Shown piece by piece: positions 17,418 to 26,312 of a stretch of DNA of 64,000 nucleotides. Source of the stretch: a bacterium. Lineage in GTDB: Bacteria > Electryoneota > RPQS01. The stretch covers positions 372,001 through 436,000 of the forward strand of contig JADJCU010000002.1 of assembly GCA_016703065.1 (NCBI GenBank), read 5' to 3'. The notes under the pieces were generated by a model. That model searched no databases, was not told the origin of the DNA, and saw only the letters and a list, made by a program, of their open reading frames with translations. Positions within the stretch are counted from its first letter, which is position 1. Each line of letters starts with the position of its first letter. Both the position numbers and the translations under genes were made by a program.

Positions 17418-18500
17418 GTGGCGGAAACAGCAACGGCACAACGACTGAACATCTTTGAACTGCTTCGGTTTGCCGTGGATCAGGGAGCATCGGACTTGCA
17501 TCTATCGAGCGAGTCGACTCCGATGATTCGAGTGCATGGTCGCATGCGCAAGCTCAATTTGCCGAAGATGGCTCATGCGACGCTTGAGAACATCGTGCAG
17601 CAGGTCTTGACGCGGGAGCAGTTGGAGCGATTCCTTGAGATGAAGGAGATCGACTTTTCCGCGAAGCTTGAGGACATTGCGCGGTTTCGTGTCAATGTTT
17701 TCCAGCAGATCAACGGCTATGGCGCGGTGTTCCGGACCATTCCTGGCGAGATTCGTTCATTTGAGGAGTTAGGACTGCCTGAAGTTATGCGCGACCTGGC
17801 CGACCGGGATCGCGGTTTGGTGCTCTTGACGGGACCGACGGGTTCGGGCAAGACAACCACGCTGGCGACGATGGTGGACTGGATCAATGAGTATAAAGAA
17901 TTGCATATCATCACGATCGAGGATCCGGTCGAGTTCTTCCACGATTCGAAGAACTGTATGATGAATCAGCGCGAGTTGGGGGCGAACACACATAGTTTTG
18001 CCAACGCTTTGCGCGCCGCACTTCGCGAAGACCCGGACGTGATTCTGGTGGGCGAAATGCGCGACTTGGAGACGATATCGCTGGCTTTGACGGCGGCGGA
18101 AACGGGTCACTTGGTGTTCGCGACGCTCCACACATCGAGCGCGGCGAAGACGATTGACCGTATTATTGATATTTTCCCGGCGGCGCAGAAGACGCAGGTA
18201 CGATCGATGCTTGCGGAGTCCCTTGAAGCCGTCGTGGCACAGAAACTGCTTCCGAGAAAAGATGGGTTGGGCCGAGTAGTGGCCGCCGAGATTATGACGG
18301 CGACGATTGCTGTTCGGAACCTGATCCGTGAAGATAAAATCTACCAGATTCCCTCCGTAATTCAGTCGGGCGGAAAATCGGGAATGCAGAGCCTCGATCA
18401 GGACCTTATGCGGTTGATGCATAAGGGGATGATCAGCCGCGAGACGGCGGCTCACGTGGCCGAGAATTCCAAGTTGTTCGAGGTTAATCTCTCGGAGTAA
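17418..18500 (+). CDS. pilT: Pilus retraction ATPase
   Basis: 360 residues, GTG start with GAGGAAAG upstream. Hexameric cytoplasmic ATPase that depolymerises pili. The N-terminal PAS-like domain (DQGASDLHLS, IRVHGRMRKL) is followed by Walker A GPTGSGKTT (139-147), the Asp box around IITIEDPVEF, Walker B PDVILVGEMRD and the His-box ETGHLVFATLHT. The C-terminal AVRNLIRE motif, specific to PilT rather than PilB, is present (about 298-305). A gene run of pilus parts follows. Confidence 0.95.
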   Translation: MAETATAQRLNIFELLRFAVDQGASDLHLSSESTPMIRVHGRMRKLNLPKMAHATLENIVQQVLTREQLERFLEMKEIDFSAKLEDIARFRVNVFQQINGYGAVFRTIPGEIRSFEELGLPEVMRDLADRDRGLVLLTGPTGSGKTTTLATMVDWINEYKELHIITIEDPVEFFHDSKNCMMNQRELGANTHSFANALRAALREDPDVILVGEMRDLETISLALTAAETGHLVFATLHTSSAAKTIDRIIDIFPAAQKTQVRSMLAESLEAVVAQKLLPRKDGLGRVVAAEIMTATIAVRNLIREDKIYQIPSVIQSGGKSGMQSLDQDLMRLMHKGMISRETAAHVAENSKLFEVNLSE

Positions 18501-18549
18501 TTCCGGGGGGTGGGCCTTGAACCACTGGAACGAACCCATGAGGCCACAC

Positions 18550-19059
18550 ATGAGCAAACGTATTCGACAGCTGGAGCGAGGCGCTGCGGACCTGGTGACG
18601 ATTGCCGTCGGGCTGACCATCATCGCGATCACGGTCATCGGGACATCTTATTCACTTCTCTATGGACGACAGGCCCTTGTTCATCAGGAGCACTATCGTA
18701 CCGCGTTGTACAAGCTGCGCGGATTCATGGAGGAGGAGATGGCCAGGATCAAACACTCCACGTACTACCAGAACGACCTGAATTGGCTGAATCAGCGGAA
18801 CACGCTCGAGGCTTTCCAGCTTGATGTTCCGACGGATCGGGACGGCCGGATTCGGGAGACGGACGTGCGGATTTACCGCGATGCCATCGAGTTTGTCGAC
18901 GTAGTGACGACCAGCGTCGCACCGGACTACCTACGGATTGTCGGCCACGCGGAGTGGCGGGAAGCCGCCTTGGCTGGAATTGGCGAGCAAGACGAACGAA
19001 CGGACGTTGGTCCGGCGCGGTCGATCAAGCTGCAGGCAACATTTTTACTGCCGGGATAA
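18550..19059 (+). CDS. Pilin-like protein (minor pilin candidate)
   Basis: 169 residues from the ATG at 18550, preceded by GAGG six bases upstream; ATG 18538 is an alternative. A short basic lead (SKRIRQLERG) precedes a hydrophobic helix (AADLVTIAVGLTIIAITVIGT), like a class III prepilin, although the FTLIE box is not kept. The rest is a soluble head with no known domain. The position right after pilT and before two more such proteins suggests a minor pilin of the priming/tip complex (PilV/PilW type). This role is inferred from context. Confidence 0.6.
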   Translation: MSKRIRQLERGAADLVTIAVGLTIIAITVIGTSYSLLYGRQALVHQEHYRTALYKLRGFMEEEMARIKHSTYYQNDLNWLNQRNTLEAFQLDVPTDRDGRIRETDVRIYRDAIEFVDVVTTSVAPDYLRIVGHAEWREAALAGIGEQDERTDVGPARSIKLQATFLLPG

Positions 19060-19069
19060 GGAGGCGATC

Positions 19070-19921
19070 ATGAGATTTCTCACTCGAGTCCTCCGCAAGG
19101 CAGGACTTCACAGGTCAGAGCGGGCGTCGGGTTTTACGCTCTATCAGCAGATGATTCAGGTGTTCATCGGCTCGGCGATATTGCTGGGCGGCTGGGCGGC
19201 GTACCGCGATTTGACGGTGCAGTGGCGCCTGGCGAACGTGGAACGGCAGATGGATCAGTATGCGCACAGCGCCATGGGCGAGTTGGTGAACACGCTGCAG
19301 TGGTCGGTCGGGGCTCAGCTTTTGTCATCGGGCCGGAATCCGTTGCTGCGGATTGCGATCGGCGAATTCATCGGCGAGAATGGCGGTCTGAACAGTCAGG
19401 AGGCGAGCCAAGGGCACTTCCCGTATCTAACGGACAACTATTTCACGACGAATCAGAATCAGGCCGGCCAAGAGCACCGTATGTATGGCGGGTTCATCCA
19501 GCTGACGCACAACGCGAATCGCGGGATTCTGATCAACAATCGCGAGCCGTATTGGGCAGGCCGGGAAGCGGAACAGTATATTTGGCGCGGCAGCCGGCTG
19601 CGGGATCCGGTCCGTGAAATGGCGGCCTTTGACCGGCGCGACCGGATGACGGTGAAGTCGTTCACGGTTGACTTTCCGCTGGACCGGGATCCGGCCCTTG
19701 CGAATGAAGGCGCAGGTGCGGGTCGGATGAAGTACTCGGTGATGCGCATTACGTTGGTCATGCAGTATCGTTATCAGACCACAGACTGGACCGGTATCTA
19801 CGGTGAGGATTACATTCGCGAGCGGGTTTACGAGACATCAGTTTGTCCGCTGAATCATGGACAATCGATTGAAGACAACCCGTTCTTCCGTCAGTTTATT
19901 CAGTCGGGGATCATGGGATAG
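19070..19921 (+). CDS. Minor pilin-like protein, mature position 5 Gln instead of Glu
   Basis: 283 residues. A perfect AAGGAGG (19058-19064) sets the ATG at 19070. The leader ends in RASG before FTLYQQMIQVFIGSAILLGGW, a prepilin cleavage site and helix in which Glu5 is replaced by Gln. The large head (about 230 residues) has Tyr/Asn-rich loops and no recognised fold. It is probably a PilW-like minor pilin that stays at the tip, because Glu5 normally drives filament insertion. Part of the pil operon; the next gene follows after 270 bases holding a long hairpin. Confidence 0.65.
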   Translation: MRFLTRVLRKAGLHRSERASGFTLYQQMIQVFIGSAILLGGWAAYRDLTVQWRLANVERQMDQYAHSAMGELVNTLQWSVGAQLLSSGRNPLLRIAIGEFIGENGGLNSQEASQGHFPYLTDNYFTTNQNQAGQEHRMYGGFIQLTHNANRGILINNREPYWAGREAEQYIWRGSRLRDPVREMAAFDRRDRMTVKSFTVDFPLDRDPALANEGAGAGRMKYSVMRITLVMQYRYQTTDWTGIYGEDYIRERVYETSVCPLNHGQSIEDNPFFRQFIQSGIMG

Positions 19922-19994
19922 CAAACGGGATGGTCGCCGGGCTGTCGGCAAAGTATCGGGGAAAGTCGTAAGCTCTTTAGATAGTGACCGGAAT

Positions 19995-20024
19995 GCAGCC
20001 GCACCGCTTGTACGGTGCGGCTGC
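19995..20024 (+). other. Perfect 12-bp stem-loop in the pil operon
   Basis: GCAGCCGCACCG, loop CTTGTA, CGGTGCGGCTGC. There is no T-run, so it is more likely an mRNA stability or processing hairpin than a terminator. The rest of 19922-20193 has nothing else I can support. Confidence 0.55.
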
Positions 20025-20193
20025 ACCGGAGCTTAAACTGTTTGTTCCAGTGGAGTGAGTGGACACACTGCAAGGTGATCTGCGGGCGAGTTTTTGCTTT
20101 CTGACTTATGCAAGTCAGGAGCGGGAACTTCGCTGTGAAGCAGGTTACCCGGAGAACAGGATCGTCCATTCACGGGTCAAACAGGAACAGATC

Positions 20194-21735
20194 ATGAACA
20201 GGACCGCATACCAACACGCATACCGCCGGGATGGTGGCTACGTACTCGTTGCCATGATGGCTTTGGTCGCCGCAATGCTGGGGACAGGAGCAGCGTTCAT
20301 GCAGTGGGCTTCAGATGAGGCGCAGCAGAGTCAGAGGGCCGAGGCGGGCATGCAGGCGTACTATGTTGCGCAGACGGGTATTATTGAGAAGGGGCTTGAC
20401 TGGTTGAACCACCAGCAGGCGGGTGTTCTGCCGCGAACGGATCAGCCGTTAGGTGACGGCGACGTTCCGGGAGTCGGGCGCTATCGTGATGTCCTCGTGG
20501 CACCGGTATTCGGATCGCTGGCCGACCCGAACAACTTCAGTTTCACGGAGAAGTATCGCATTACGGCGATTGGCGAAGTCGACGTTCCATGGTGGGACAA
20601 CGAGGGTCAGGCCGAGATGGATACGATCGAACGGAAAGCGGTCTTGTACGTGCAGGTTCGCAGTTTCGTGGATTACATGTACCTGACGAATTTCGAGACG
20701 TCGATCACCTTCCCGGGCGACATCATTCGCTTCTTTGGGCGCGACACGCTGTGGGGCCGGACACATTCTAACGACTGGATTGCGACGCAGAATGTAGGCG
20801 GTTTGCCTGTGTTCTATGACATTGTGTCGACGACGAAGCCGAGCTTCCATCCGACATCGCCGAATCCTGCGGGGCAGTTCTGGGGCGGTGCGCCTAAGTT
20901 TAACGCGGCACCAGTGCTCTTGCCGGAACTTGCGGATCCGATTCGCTCCGGCGCGAATCAGCAGGGCAAGTTCTACTTTGAAGAGGGGATGGAGTGGCGC
21001 GGCGTGATCGATGGAACCACCGCTCATTTCTACTACTATCCGGAAGGCACGGAATTCGACACGATCGTTCCGCCGCCGCAATACACGGTTGACTGCGCCT
21101 CGGAGCCGAAACCGTGCGTGTTCATCGACGGCAAGCTTGACTTGAAGGGTGTCATGGATGCCGTCGGCTGCGAGATTACGATTGGCTGCTCGCATGACAT
21201 CCGCTTGATCGACGACGTCATGCTCCAGGGGACGAACATGACGAACGGTGAATTGCCAATCGCGGCATTGGGGCCAACCGGCAGCATAATCGGCATCGTC
21301 AGCGAGAACTGGATCTACATCGCGAACACGTGGGAAAACGGGCGCGAGAACAGGACCGGACAGACGGCGGATCATGCGGACATTGTGATTACGGCGGCCA
21401 TGGTCGCGCTGCGCGGCAGCTTCCAGCTTGAGCAGATGAATGACATTGGCGATAACTACATTGGACCGAACCCGGACGAGCGCGGGAATATCGTGCTGAC
21501 GGGATCAAATACGCAGTGGAACCGCGGCTACGTGCATCGTTCGAATCAGGGCGGCACGGGCTACAACAAAGTTTACCACTACGACTACCGGTTCAAGTAT
21601 CGCCGTCCGCCGTGCTTCCTTGGCGCAACCGATGATCAGGGACGCGCCCTGTTCAACATGGTGCAATGGGGTCAGGCGTCGGAAGAACCGGTCGACATCA
21701 ATCGGTCGATTCCGCTGCGGGTTCGGTATAATTAG
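20194..21735 (+). CDS. PilX-like pilus assembly protein (large)
   Basis: 513 residues from the ATG at 20194. The N-terminus RRDGGYVLVAMMALVAAML and the following Ala/Gln-rich helix (QRAEAGMQAYYVAQTGIIEKGL) are the PilX/GspK-type pattern: a hydrophobic helix, then a helix with conserved YYxAQ. The long beta-rich head has two Cys pairs (CASEPKPC, CEITIGC) but no known domain. PilX-type proteins form the pilus tip complex and help adhesion. It closes the minor-pilin set and is followed by a terminator. Confidence 0.65.
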   Translation: MNRTAYQHAYRRDGGYVLVAMMALVAAMLGTGAAFMQWASDEAQQSQRAEAGMQAYYVAQTGIIEKGLDWLNHQQAGVLPRTDQPLGDGDVPGVGRYRDVLVAPVFGSLADPNNFSFTEKYRITAIGEVDVPWWDNEGQAEMDTIERKAVLYVQVRSFVDYMYLTNFETSITFPGDIIRFFGRDTLWGRTHSNDWIATQNVGGLPVFYDIVSTTKPSFHPTSPNPAGQFWGGAPKFNAAPVLLPELADPIRSGANQQGKFYFEEGMEWRGVIDGTTAHFYYYPEGTEFDTIVPPPQYTVDCASEPKPCVFIDGKLDLKGVMDAVGCEITIGCSHDIRLIDDVMLQGTNMTNGELPIAALGPTGSIIGIVSENWIYIANTWENGRENRTGQTADHADIVITAAMVALRGSFQLEQMNDIGDNYIGPNPDERGNIVLTGSNTQWNRGYVHRSNQGGTGYNKVYHYDYRFKYRRPPCFLGATDDQGRALFNMVQWGQASEEPVDINRSIPLRVRYN

Positions 21736-21777
21736 GTTTGTTTGATCTGTTCCCTCTGATTTGGCCGGATCTTGGTC

Positions 21778-21812
21778 GCTGGCCGGGCTTACTGCCCGGC
21801 CAGCCGATCCAT
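21778..21812 (+). terminator. Terminator after the minor pilin genes
   Basis: GCTGGCCGGGC (21778-21788), loop TTACT, GCCCGGCCAGC (21794-21804), then an AT-rich tail. It separates the minor pilin genes from pilMNOPQ; 21813-21918 likely holds a promoter, which I cannot pinpoint. Confidence 0.65.
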
Positions 21813-21918
21813 TTATTTCGGGCCGCGGCCTGTCCTTCCATCACCTGATCTGCCGCAGCTTTGCTTCACAACTTAGTGCAGAGATCCTCTTGAAATTCTC
21901 TCCCGCCTTGGAGTTCCC

Positions 21919-23007
21919 GTGTTTGGACTAAAGTCTCATCATCGCGTCGGCCTGGATATCGGGTCCCACGCGATCCAATTGGTCGTGACCGAGAAGCACG
22001 GGGACAAGACCCGTGTGCTCGGCGCGTGGACTCGCGACATCTATAGTGCCGCGAATGAAAAGTACGATTTAGACGGTCCGAAGAAGACCCAGATCGTGCC
22101 GATTGTGCTGGACATGTTTAATCAGGCGGGAATGAAACCAAAGCGGGTATCGCATTTGGGATCATGCCTTTCAGGTTTGAACATGGCGACAAAAGAAATC
22201 CGGACGCTTCAGATGCCGGAGGATGAAATGGCCTCGGCGGTCACGCAAGAGGCGCGCAAACACTTACCGCTTGACGGCTCGGAGTCGTTGGTGGACTATC
22301 AGATTCTCGGCGACGATACGCGGGAAGCGGATAAGGTGCGCGTGCTGATCGCGGTGACGACGAAGCGCATGTTTGACGCGCATCTTGACATGCTGCGCGA
22401 GTTGGAGTTGAAACCCGGCGTCGTCGATCTGGAGCCCTTGTCTTGCGTGAATTCCTTTATTCTTCGCAACGAGCTTCCGGATGACGGCGTTGTTTGTTTT
22501 CTGAACATGGGCGCCCGGCGGACGAATCTTGTGATTCTGGGCCGGAAGGACATGTTCTTCAGCCGGGACCTTCCGGTGGCGGGCTGGAGCTTTACGGAAG
22601 ACATCATGACGAAGCTGAATTGCACGTTCGCGGAAGCAGAGGAGATCAAGGTCCGCCAGGGGATCACGGCGAAGGGAATCAAGGCGGTCGGTCAGGCCGA
22701 CGCGGGTTCTTTGGCGTCGAGTCTTGCGCTTTCAGACCGTTCGCCATTGGATCGTTTGTATGACGAGATCAACCGTTCGATTCGCTATTATGTGAAGGAG
22801 ACGGGCCAGAGCGGGATCATGAAGTTTGTGTTGTTTGGCGGCACGGCAGCTTCTCAGGAGTTGTGCGACTATTTGGCGCAGCGGTTTAGTGTTCCGGTTG
22901 AGGCTCACGATCCGTTCCGTCATCTTGAGGGACACGTGGACGTAAAGAACCGTCCGCAGTTTGCGACGGCAGTAGGGTTGGCCCTGCGCGCGCAGGCGAT
23001 TTATTAA
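21919..23007 (+). CDS. pilM: Type IV pilus inner-membrane platform protein PilM
   Basis: 362 residues, GTG start. Actin/FtsA-like fold: phosphate-1 VGLDIGSHAIQLV at the N-terminus, phosphate-2 FLNMGARRTNLVIL and the adenosine motif FGGTAAS. PilM is cytoplasmic, binds ATP and the PilN N-terminus, and links the ATPases to the PilNO ring. Length is standard and pilN follows after 32 bases. Near the N-terminus, SHHRVGLDIGS matches the usual lead. Confidence 0.92.
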   Translation: MFGLKSHHRVGLDIGSHAIQLVVTEKHGDKTRVLGAWTRDIYSAANEKYDLDGPKKTQIVPIVLDMFNQAGMKPKRVSHLGSCLSGLNMATKEIRTLQMPEDEMASAVTQEARKHLPLDGSESLVDYQILGDDTREADKVRVLIAVTTKRMFDAHLDMLRELELKPGVVDLEPLSCVNSFILRNELPDDGVVCFLNMGARRTNLVILGRKDMFFSRDLPVAGWSFTEDIMTKLNCTFAEAEEIKVRQGITAKGIKAVGQADAGSLASSLALSDRSPLDRLYDEINRSIRYYVKETGQSGIMKFVLFGGTAASQELCDYLAQRFSVPVEAHDPFRHLEGHVDVKNRPQFATAVGLALRAQAIY

Positions 23008-23039
23008 AGAACCTGCCGCGAGGCAAGAGATAAAGACGC

Positions 23040-23678
23040 ATGGTAAAGCTATTTACAATCAATTTGAACAAAGGCGAGGGCGAACTCGTCTTGCGTCAAC
23101 GCCGTCAGGAGCGCCGCAGTTTTCTGCTGTTGTTCCTGATGGGGCTCGTGTTCGCGGTTCTGGGTGGAATCACCTGGGCGCAGAACGAGGCGATCAACGA
23201 CGTGATCAAGTCGCGTGAACAGAAGCTGGCGAGAATTCAGTTTGAACTCGACAGTTTGAAGCGCGAAGGCACGAACGTCTCGAAAGACGACGTGATGGCA
23301 CTGGCGACATTGGAGCAGGAGCGTTTCCTCTGGGCCCGCAGGTTAGAGGTCTTGGCGGAAGTGCTACCTCCGGGGATGTCGGTGACGGGTCTTGAGCTTC
23401 AGAACAACCGTTTCTTCATGCATTGCGTTGCGCAGGTGGACTCGACGGAGAAGGAGTTCGACATCATTTCGCACTTTGTGGACTTGTTGAAGACGACGCC
23501 TGATTTTCGTCAGGGGATGTTTGAGATCAAGTTTGACAAGTCGCTGCGCAAGGCAGTTGAGGGTCAGGACGCACTGATGTTCTCGGTGGAGTGTGTGACG
23601 CGGGATCCGGAGCGTGGGAAGAAGAAGAAGAAGAGCACGACAGCGTCGCCGACTCAACCCATCATTCAAGGATCGTAA
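23040..23678 (+). CDS. pilN: Type IV pilus assembly protein PilN
   Basis: 212 residues. The N-terminal INLNKGEGELVLRQRRQE stretch corresponds to the PilM-binding INLLP-type motif, here altered to INLNK. One membrane helix (28-48, FLLLFLMGLVFAVLGGITW) is followed by a coiled segment and a ferredoxin-like periplasmic domain. The tail is Lys-rich (GKKKKKS), an unusual low-complexity end. It forms the alignment ring with PilO. Confidence 0.85.
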   Translation: MVKLFTINLNKGEGELVLRQRRQERRSFLLLFLMGLVFAVLGGITWAQNEAINDVIKSREQKLARIQFELDSLKREGTNVSKDDVMALATLEQERFLWARRLEVLAEVLPPGMSVTGLELQNNRFFMHCVAQVDSTEKEFDIISHFVDLLKTTPDFRQGMFEIKFDKSLRKAVEGQDALMFSVECVTRDPERGKKKKKSTTASPTQPIIQGS

Positions 23679-23691
23679 GGAGCACGGCACC

Positions 23692-24246
23692 ATGAGAAAA
23701 AGCATATTTGCATTGCTGCTGCTGGCGGTTGTCGCGGGCTCATTTTACTATTACATTCGGTACGAATACAAGCCGAAGCCGGCGGTTGTGCGGGAGCTTG
23801 ACGAGTCGATCCGGCGGGAGAACGAGAAGCTGATCGCGGCGCAGATTATCGCGAACGAATTGAAGCAGGTTACGCGGTTGATTGAGGGGAATCTTGCGCA
23901 GTCGCAGCGGGATTCGCTTGCGGAGGACGCTTCGCTTCCGTTCATGAATCAGATGACGGATATTCTGCGCGACCACAATATTGATTTGAAGGTGATCGAG
24001 CCGGGCCGTCGGAAGAATTTCAACACGTATATCGCGACGCCGTACGCGATGGAAGTCTACACGAGCTACAGGTCGCTGGTGAATTTCCTGAACGACGTCG
24101 AGAAGAGCAACCGATTGGTGACGCTGGACAAGTTTGAGTTGTCGAGTCAGGTGAAGCAGGTGCAGGCGATGGCGAAGGACGGCTTGACGGATAAGCGTCC
24201 GATGTCACTTGAGCTTTCCACTCTAACGCTGATCAAGCAGAAATAG
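23692..24246 (+). CDS. pilO: Type IV pilus assembly protein PilO
   Basis: 184 residues; the AAGGAG nine bases upstream fixes the ATG at 23692. One membrane helix (4-23), a coiled coil (about 35-75, RELDESIRRENEKLIAAQ) and a small alpha/beta domain (YSRSLVNFLNDVEKSNRL-type stretch) match PilO. It pairs with PilN in the periplasm and contacts PilP. Confidence 0.85.
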   Translation: MRKSIFALLLLAVVAGSFYYYIRYEYKPKPAVVRELDESIRRENEKLIAAQIIANELKQVTRLIEGNLAQSQRDSLAEDASLPFMNQMTDILRDHNIDLKVIEPGRRKNFNTYIATPYAMEVYTSYRSLVNFLNDVEKSNRLVTLDKFELSSQVKQVQAMAKDGLTDKRPMSLELSTLTLIKQK

Positions 24247-24267
24247 GCCGTACAAGGCGAACAAGAT

Positions 24268-24807
24268 ATGAATCAACGCATCAACGTCCTCTGGGGCATT
24301 CTGCTCACTCTGCTTGTGGCCACAATGGTCTGGATGGGCTGGCAAAATTATCAGATATCCGAGCGCATTGAAGTGATGCGCAACAAGCAGATCGTCCTGG
24401 GTACGGACGAGCAGCTTGAGGAGACGGTCAATACTCTTGAGAAGGATCTGAACGACCGGATCGCGTATCAGACCAATGTATCGGTCGATCCGCTGGACCT
24501 AACGCGCACAATTCAGACGAAGCAATTCCTGGCGAGTCTGGGATTGCGCGAGACGTTGGAGCAGCGGGGCCGGATGCGTTTGTCGTGCACGGTAGTAGGC
24601 GACAATCCGTCGGCGATAGTGAAGTTCATGGGCCGCAGTCACGTCTTGCGGCTTGGTGACGAGTTGAACGGGTTCAGGGTGACGGGCATCAGCGCTGCGG
24701 AGCTTGTTCTGATGAAGGGCGGATCGCGGTTAGTGTTGGTGAACGAGGCCGCTCCCGAGGGCGAGCTATCGGAGCGTAATACGTCGTTGGGCGGGTCGAA
24801 TTTTTAG
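24268..24807 (+). CDS. pilP: PilP-like pilus protein
   Basis: 179 residues with one N-terminal membrane helix (8-26) rather than a lipobox. The C-terminal 70 residues (SHVLRLGDELNGFRVTGI, AAELVLMKGGSRLVL) have the compact beta fold pattern of PilP/GspC homology regions, which bridges the inner-membrane ring to the secretin. Its place between pilO and pilQ supports the name. It is a membrane-anchored variant; identity to classical PilP is an inference. Confidence 0.7.
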   Translation: MNQRINVLWGILLTLLVATMVWMGWQNYQISERIEVMRNKQIVLGTDEQLEETVNTLEKDLNDRIAYQTNVSVDPLDLTRTIQTKQFLASLGLRETLEQRGRMRLSCTVVGDNPSAIVKFMGRSHVLRLGDELNGFRVTGISAAELVLMKGGSRLVLVNEAAPEGELSERNTSLGGSNF

Positions 24808-24878
24808 GACAGTGCCGCGGTCGGCGTTGGACAATAATTGAATTTAGCAATTTTCAGCCGAGATAAAGGAACAGGCTT

Positions 24879-26312
24879 TTGAAACTGGCAATGCATCTCC
24901 GTAATTCTCTGGGGCGGACCTTGCAGTCAGCAGGTTCGTACTTGTGGCGCGGCGGCCTAATCACGGCCGTTGTAGCGTTTACGCTATTTGCGCACAGCCC
25001 CGTTCGCGCGCAGCAGGAAGACGCGCTGCAGCGGTTGGTGACCATCGACGCCGACGACGCGTTTTTGCCGTCAGTGTTGGCAATTCTCGCGGCCGAAAGC
25101 GGTTTCAATATCGTGACTGGCCCGCAGGTGAATCAGGAAGAGCGTATTTCGATCCACTTAAAGGACACACCCATCGAGCAGGCCATGAACTTGGTGGTCC
25201 GCGCGGCGGGGTTGTCCTATGAAATCGTGGGCAAGTCGTTCCTGGTCGCCGAGCGCGAGCAGCTTCGAGAGCAGGTAGGCTTGAACGCTTACGTGATCAA
25301 TCTTCAATACGTCGAAGCGCCGGTTGTGAAGGGGATGCTTGAGTACTTAACGGAGTCGATCACGGTCGACAGTATCGGCAACAAGCTTTTGGTTGTGACG
25401 AGCCCGAAGGTCCTTGCGGATATTCAGCGCGTGGTTGGTGAAGTAGACGTCCCGCCGCTTCAGATTGTGCTGGAATGCCGGATGATTGAAGTAGCGGTTG
25501 AGAATGAAGAGGCGTTAGGCCTTGACTGGAACCGCTTGGCTTCATTGCAGACGGTGATCGCGGAAACGCCGGTGGACGCTCTGGGCAATCCGGTGAACAG
25601 CGAAGGGGATCCTTCGTTGTCGGGTCTTGATCCTTCGGTGCGCGGGCGGACGCCGTCGCAGCTGCCGTTCTTCCCGATGGAAACGCGACGGGTTGGCTAC
25701 TGGTCGAAGCAGGCGTCGACGTTTGAACTTGCGCTCGACATGCTCTTGCGCACGGGTCGCGCTGAAGTGTTGGCGAATACGGCGGTGGCGACGTTGAACA
25801 ACAAGCCGGCTGAGATTCAGGTCGTGGACGAGATTCCTTACGTAGCTCGCTCGGGCGGCGTGGGTGGTCAGGTGCAGATCGATCAGGTCGTCGTGGGCGC
25901 GTTGTTGAATGTGACGCCGAAGATCAATTCAGACGGCTACATCACGACCGACATTCGTCCTGAGCTGTCGTCGATTTTTCAGTTCCTCGAATCCTCGGAC
26001 ACGCAGTTGCCTTGGGTGAAGCGCCGGACGTCGTCGACGACGATTCGAATCAAGGACGGCGAGACGGTGATTATCGGCGGTCTGTTGGGAGTTGAATCCT
26101 CGAAGACGGAGCATCGGTTCCCGTTCCTCGGCGATATTCCGTTTATTGGCAGTTTATTCCGTCACAACTCGGCAAGCACGCGTAAGACGGACTTAATTAT
26201 TCAGGTTACTCCGCATATTCTTGGCACGGGCTACACGATGGATCTACCGGAACGCGTGCGTGAGGTGGAAGACAAGTTCATGCCACAGGAGAGCGGTGAA
26301 GAGAACAAGTAG
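24879..26312 (+). CDS. pilQ: Type IV pilus secretin
   Basis: 477 residues, TTG start with AAAGGA upstream; ATG 24891 is the alternative. Signal peptide up to about residue 45 (HSPVRAQQ). STN domain (FNIVTGPQVNQEERISIHL), an N1-type domain (VINLQYVEAPVVKGMLEYL), then the secretin domain ending in ETVIIGGLLG and FPFLGDIPFIGSLF. It forms the outer-membrane channel for the pilus. It is shorter than proteobacterial PilQ and lacks AMIN domains. The 3' end overlaps the SLBB gene by 17 bases. Confidence 0.9.
   Translation: MKLAMHLRNSLGRTLQSAGSYLWRGGLITAVVAFTLFAHSPVRAQQEDALQRLVTIDADDAFLPSVLAILAAESGFNIVTGPQVNQEERISIHLKDTPIEQAMNLVVRAAGLSYEIVGKSFLVAEREQLREQVGLNAYVINLQYVEAPVVKGMLEYLTESITVDSIGNKLLVVTSPKVLADIQRVVGEVDVPPLQIVLECRMIEVAVENEEALGLDWNRLASLQTVIAETPVDALGNPVNSEGDPSLSGLDPSVRGRTPSQLPFFPMETRRVGYWSKQASTFELALDMLLRTGRAEVLANTAVATLNNKPAEIQVVDEIPYVARSGGVGGQVQIDQVVVGALLNVTPKINSDGYITTDIRPELSSIFQFLESSDTQLPWVKRRTSSTTIRIKDGETVIIGGLLGVESSKTEHRFPFLGDIPFIGSLFRHNSASTRKTDLIIQVTPHILGTGYTMDLPERVREVEDKFMPQESGEENK

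Noticed and set aside
20449..21375. 308-codon leftward open frame inside the PilX-like gene
   Set aside because: High-GC shadow of the + strand gene, Arg-rich and without homology; the + frame has a pilin N-terminus.
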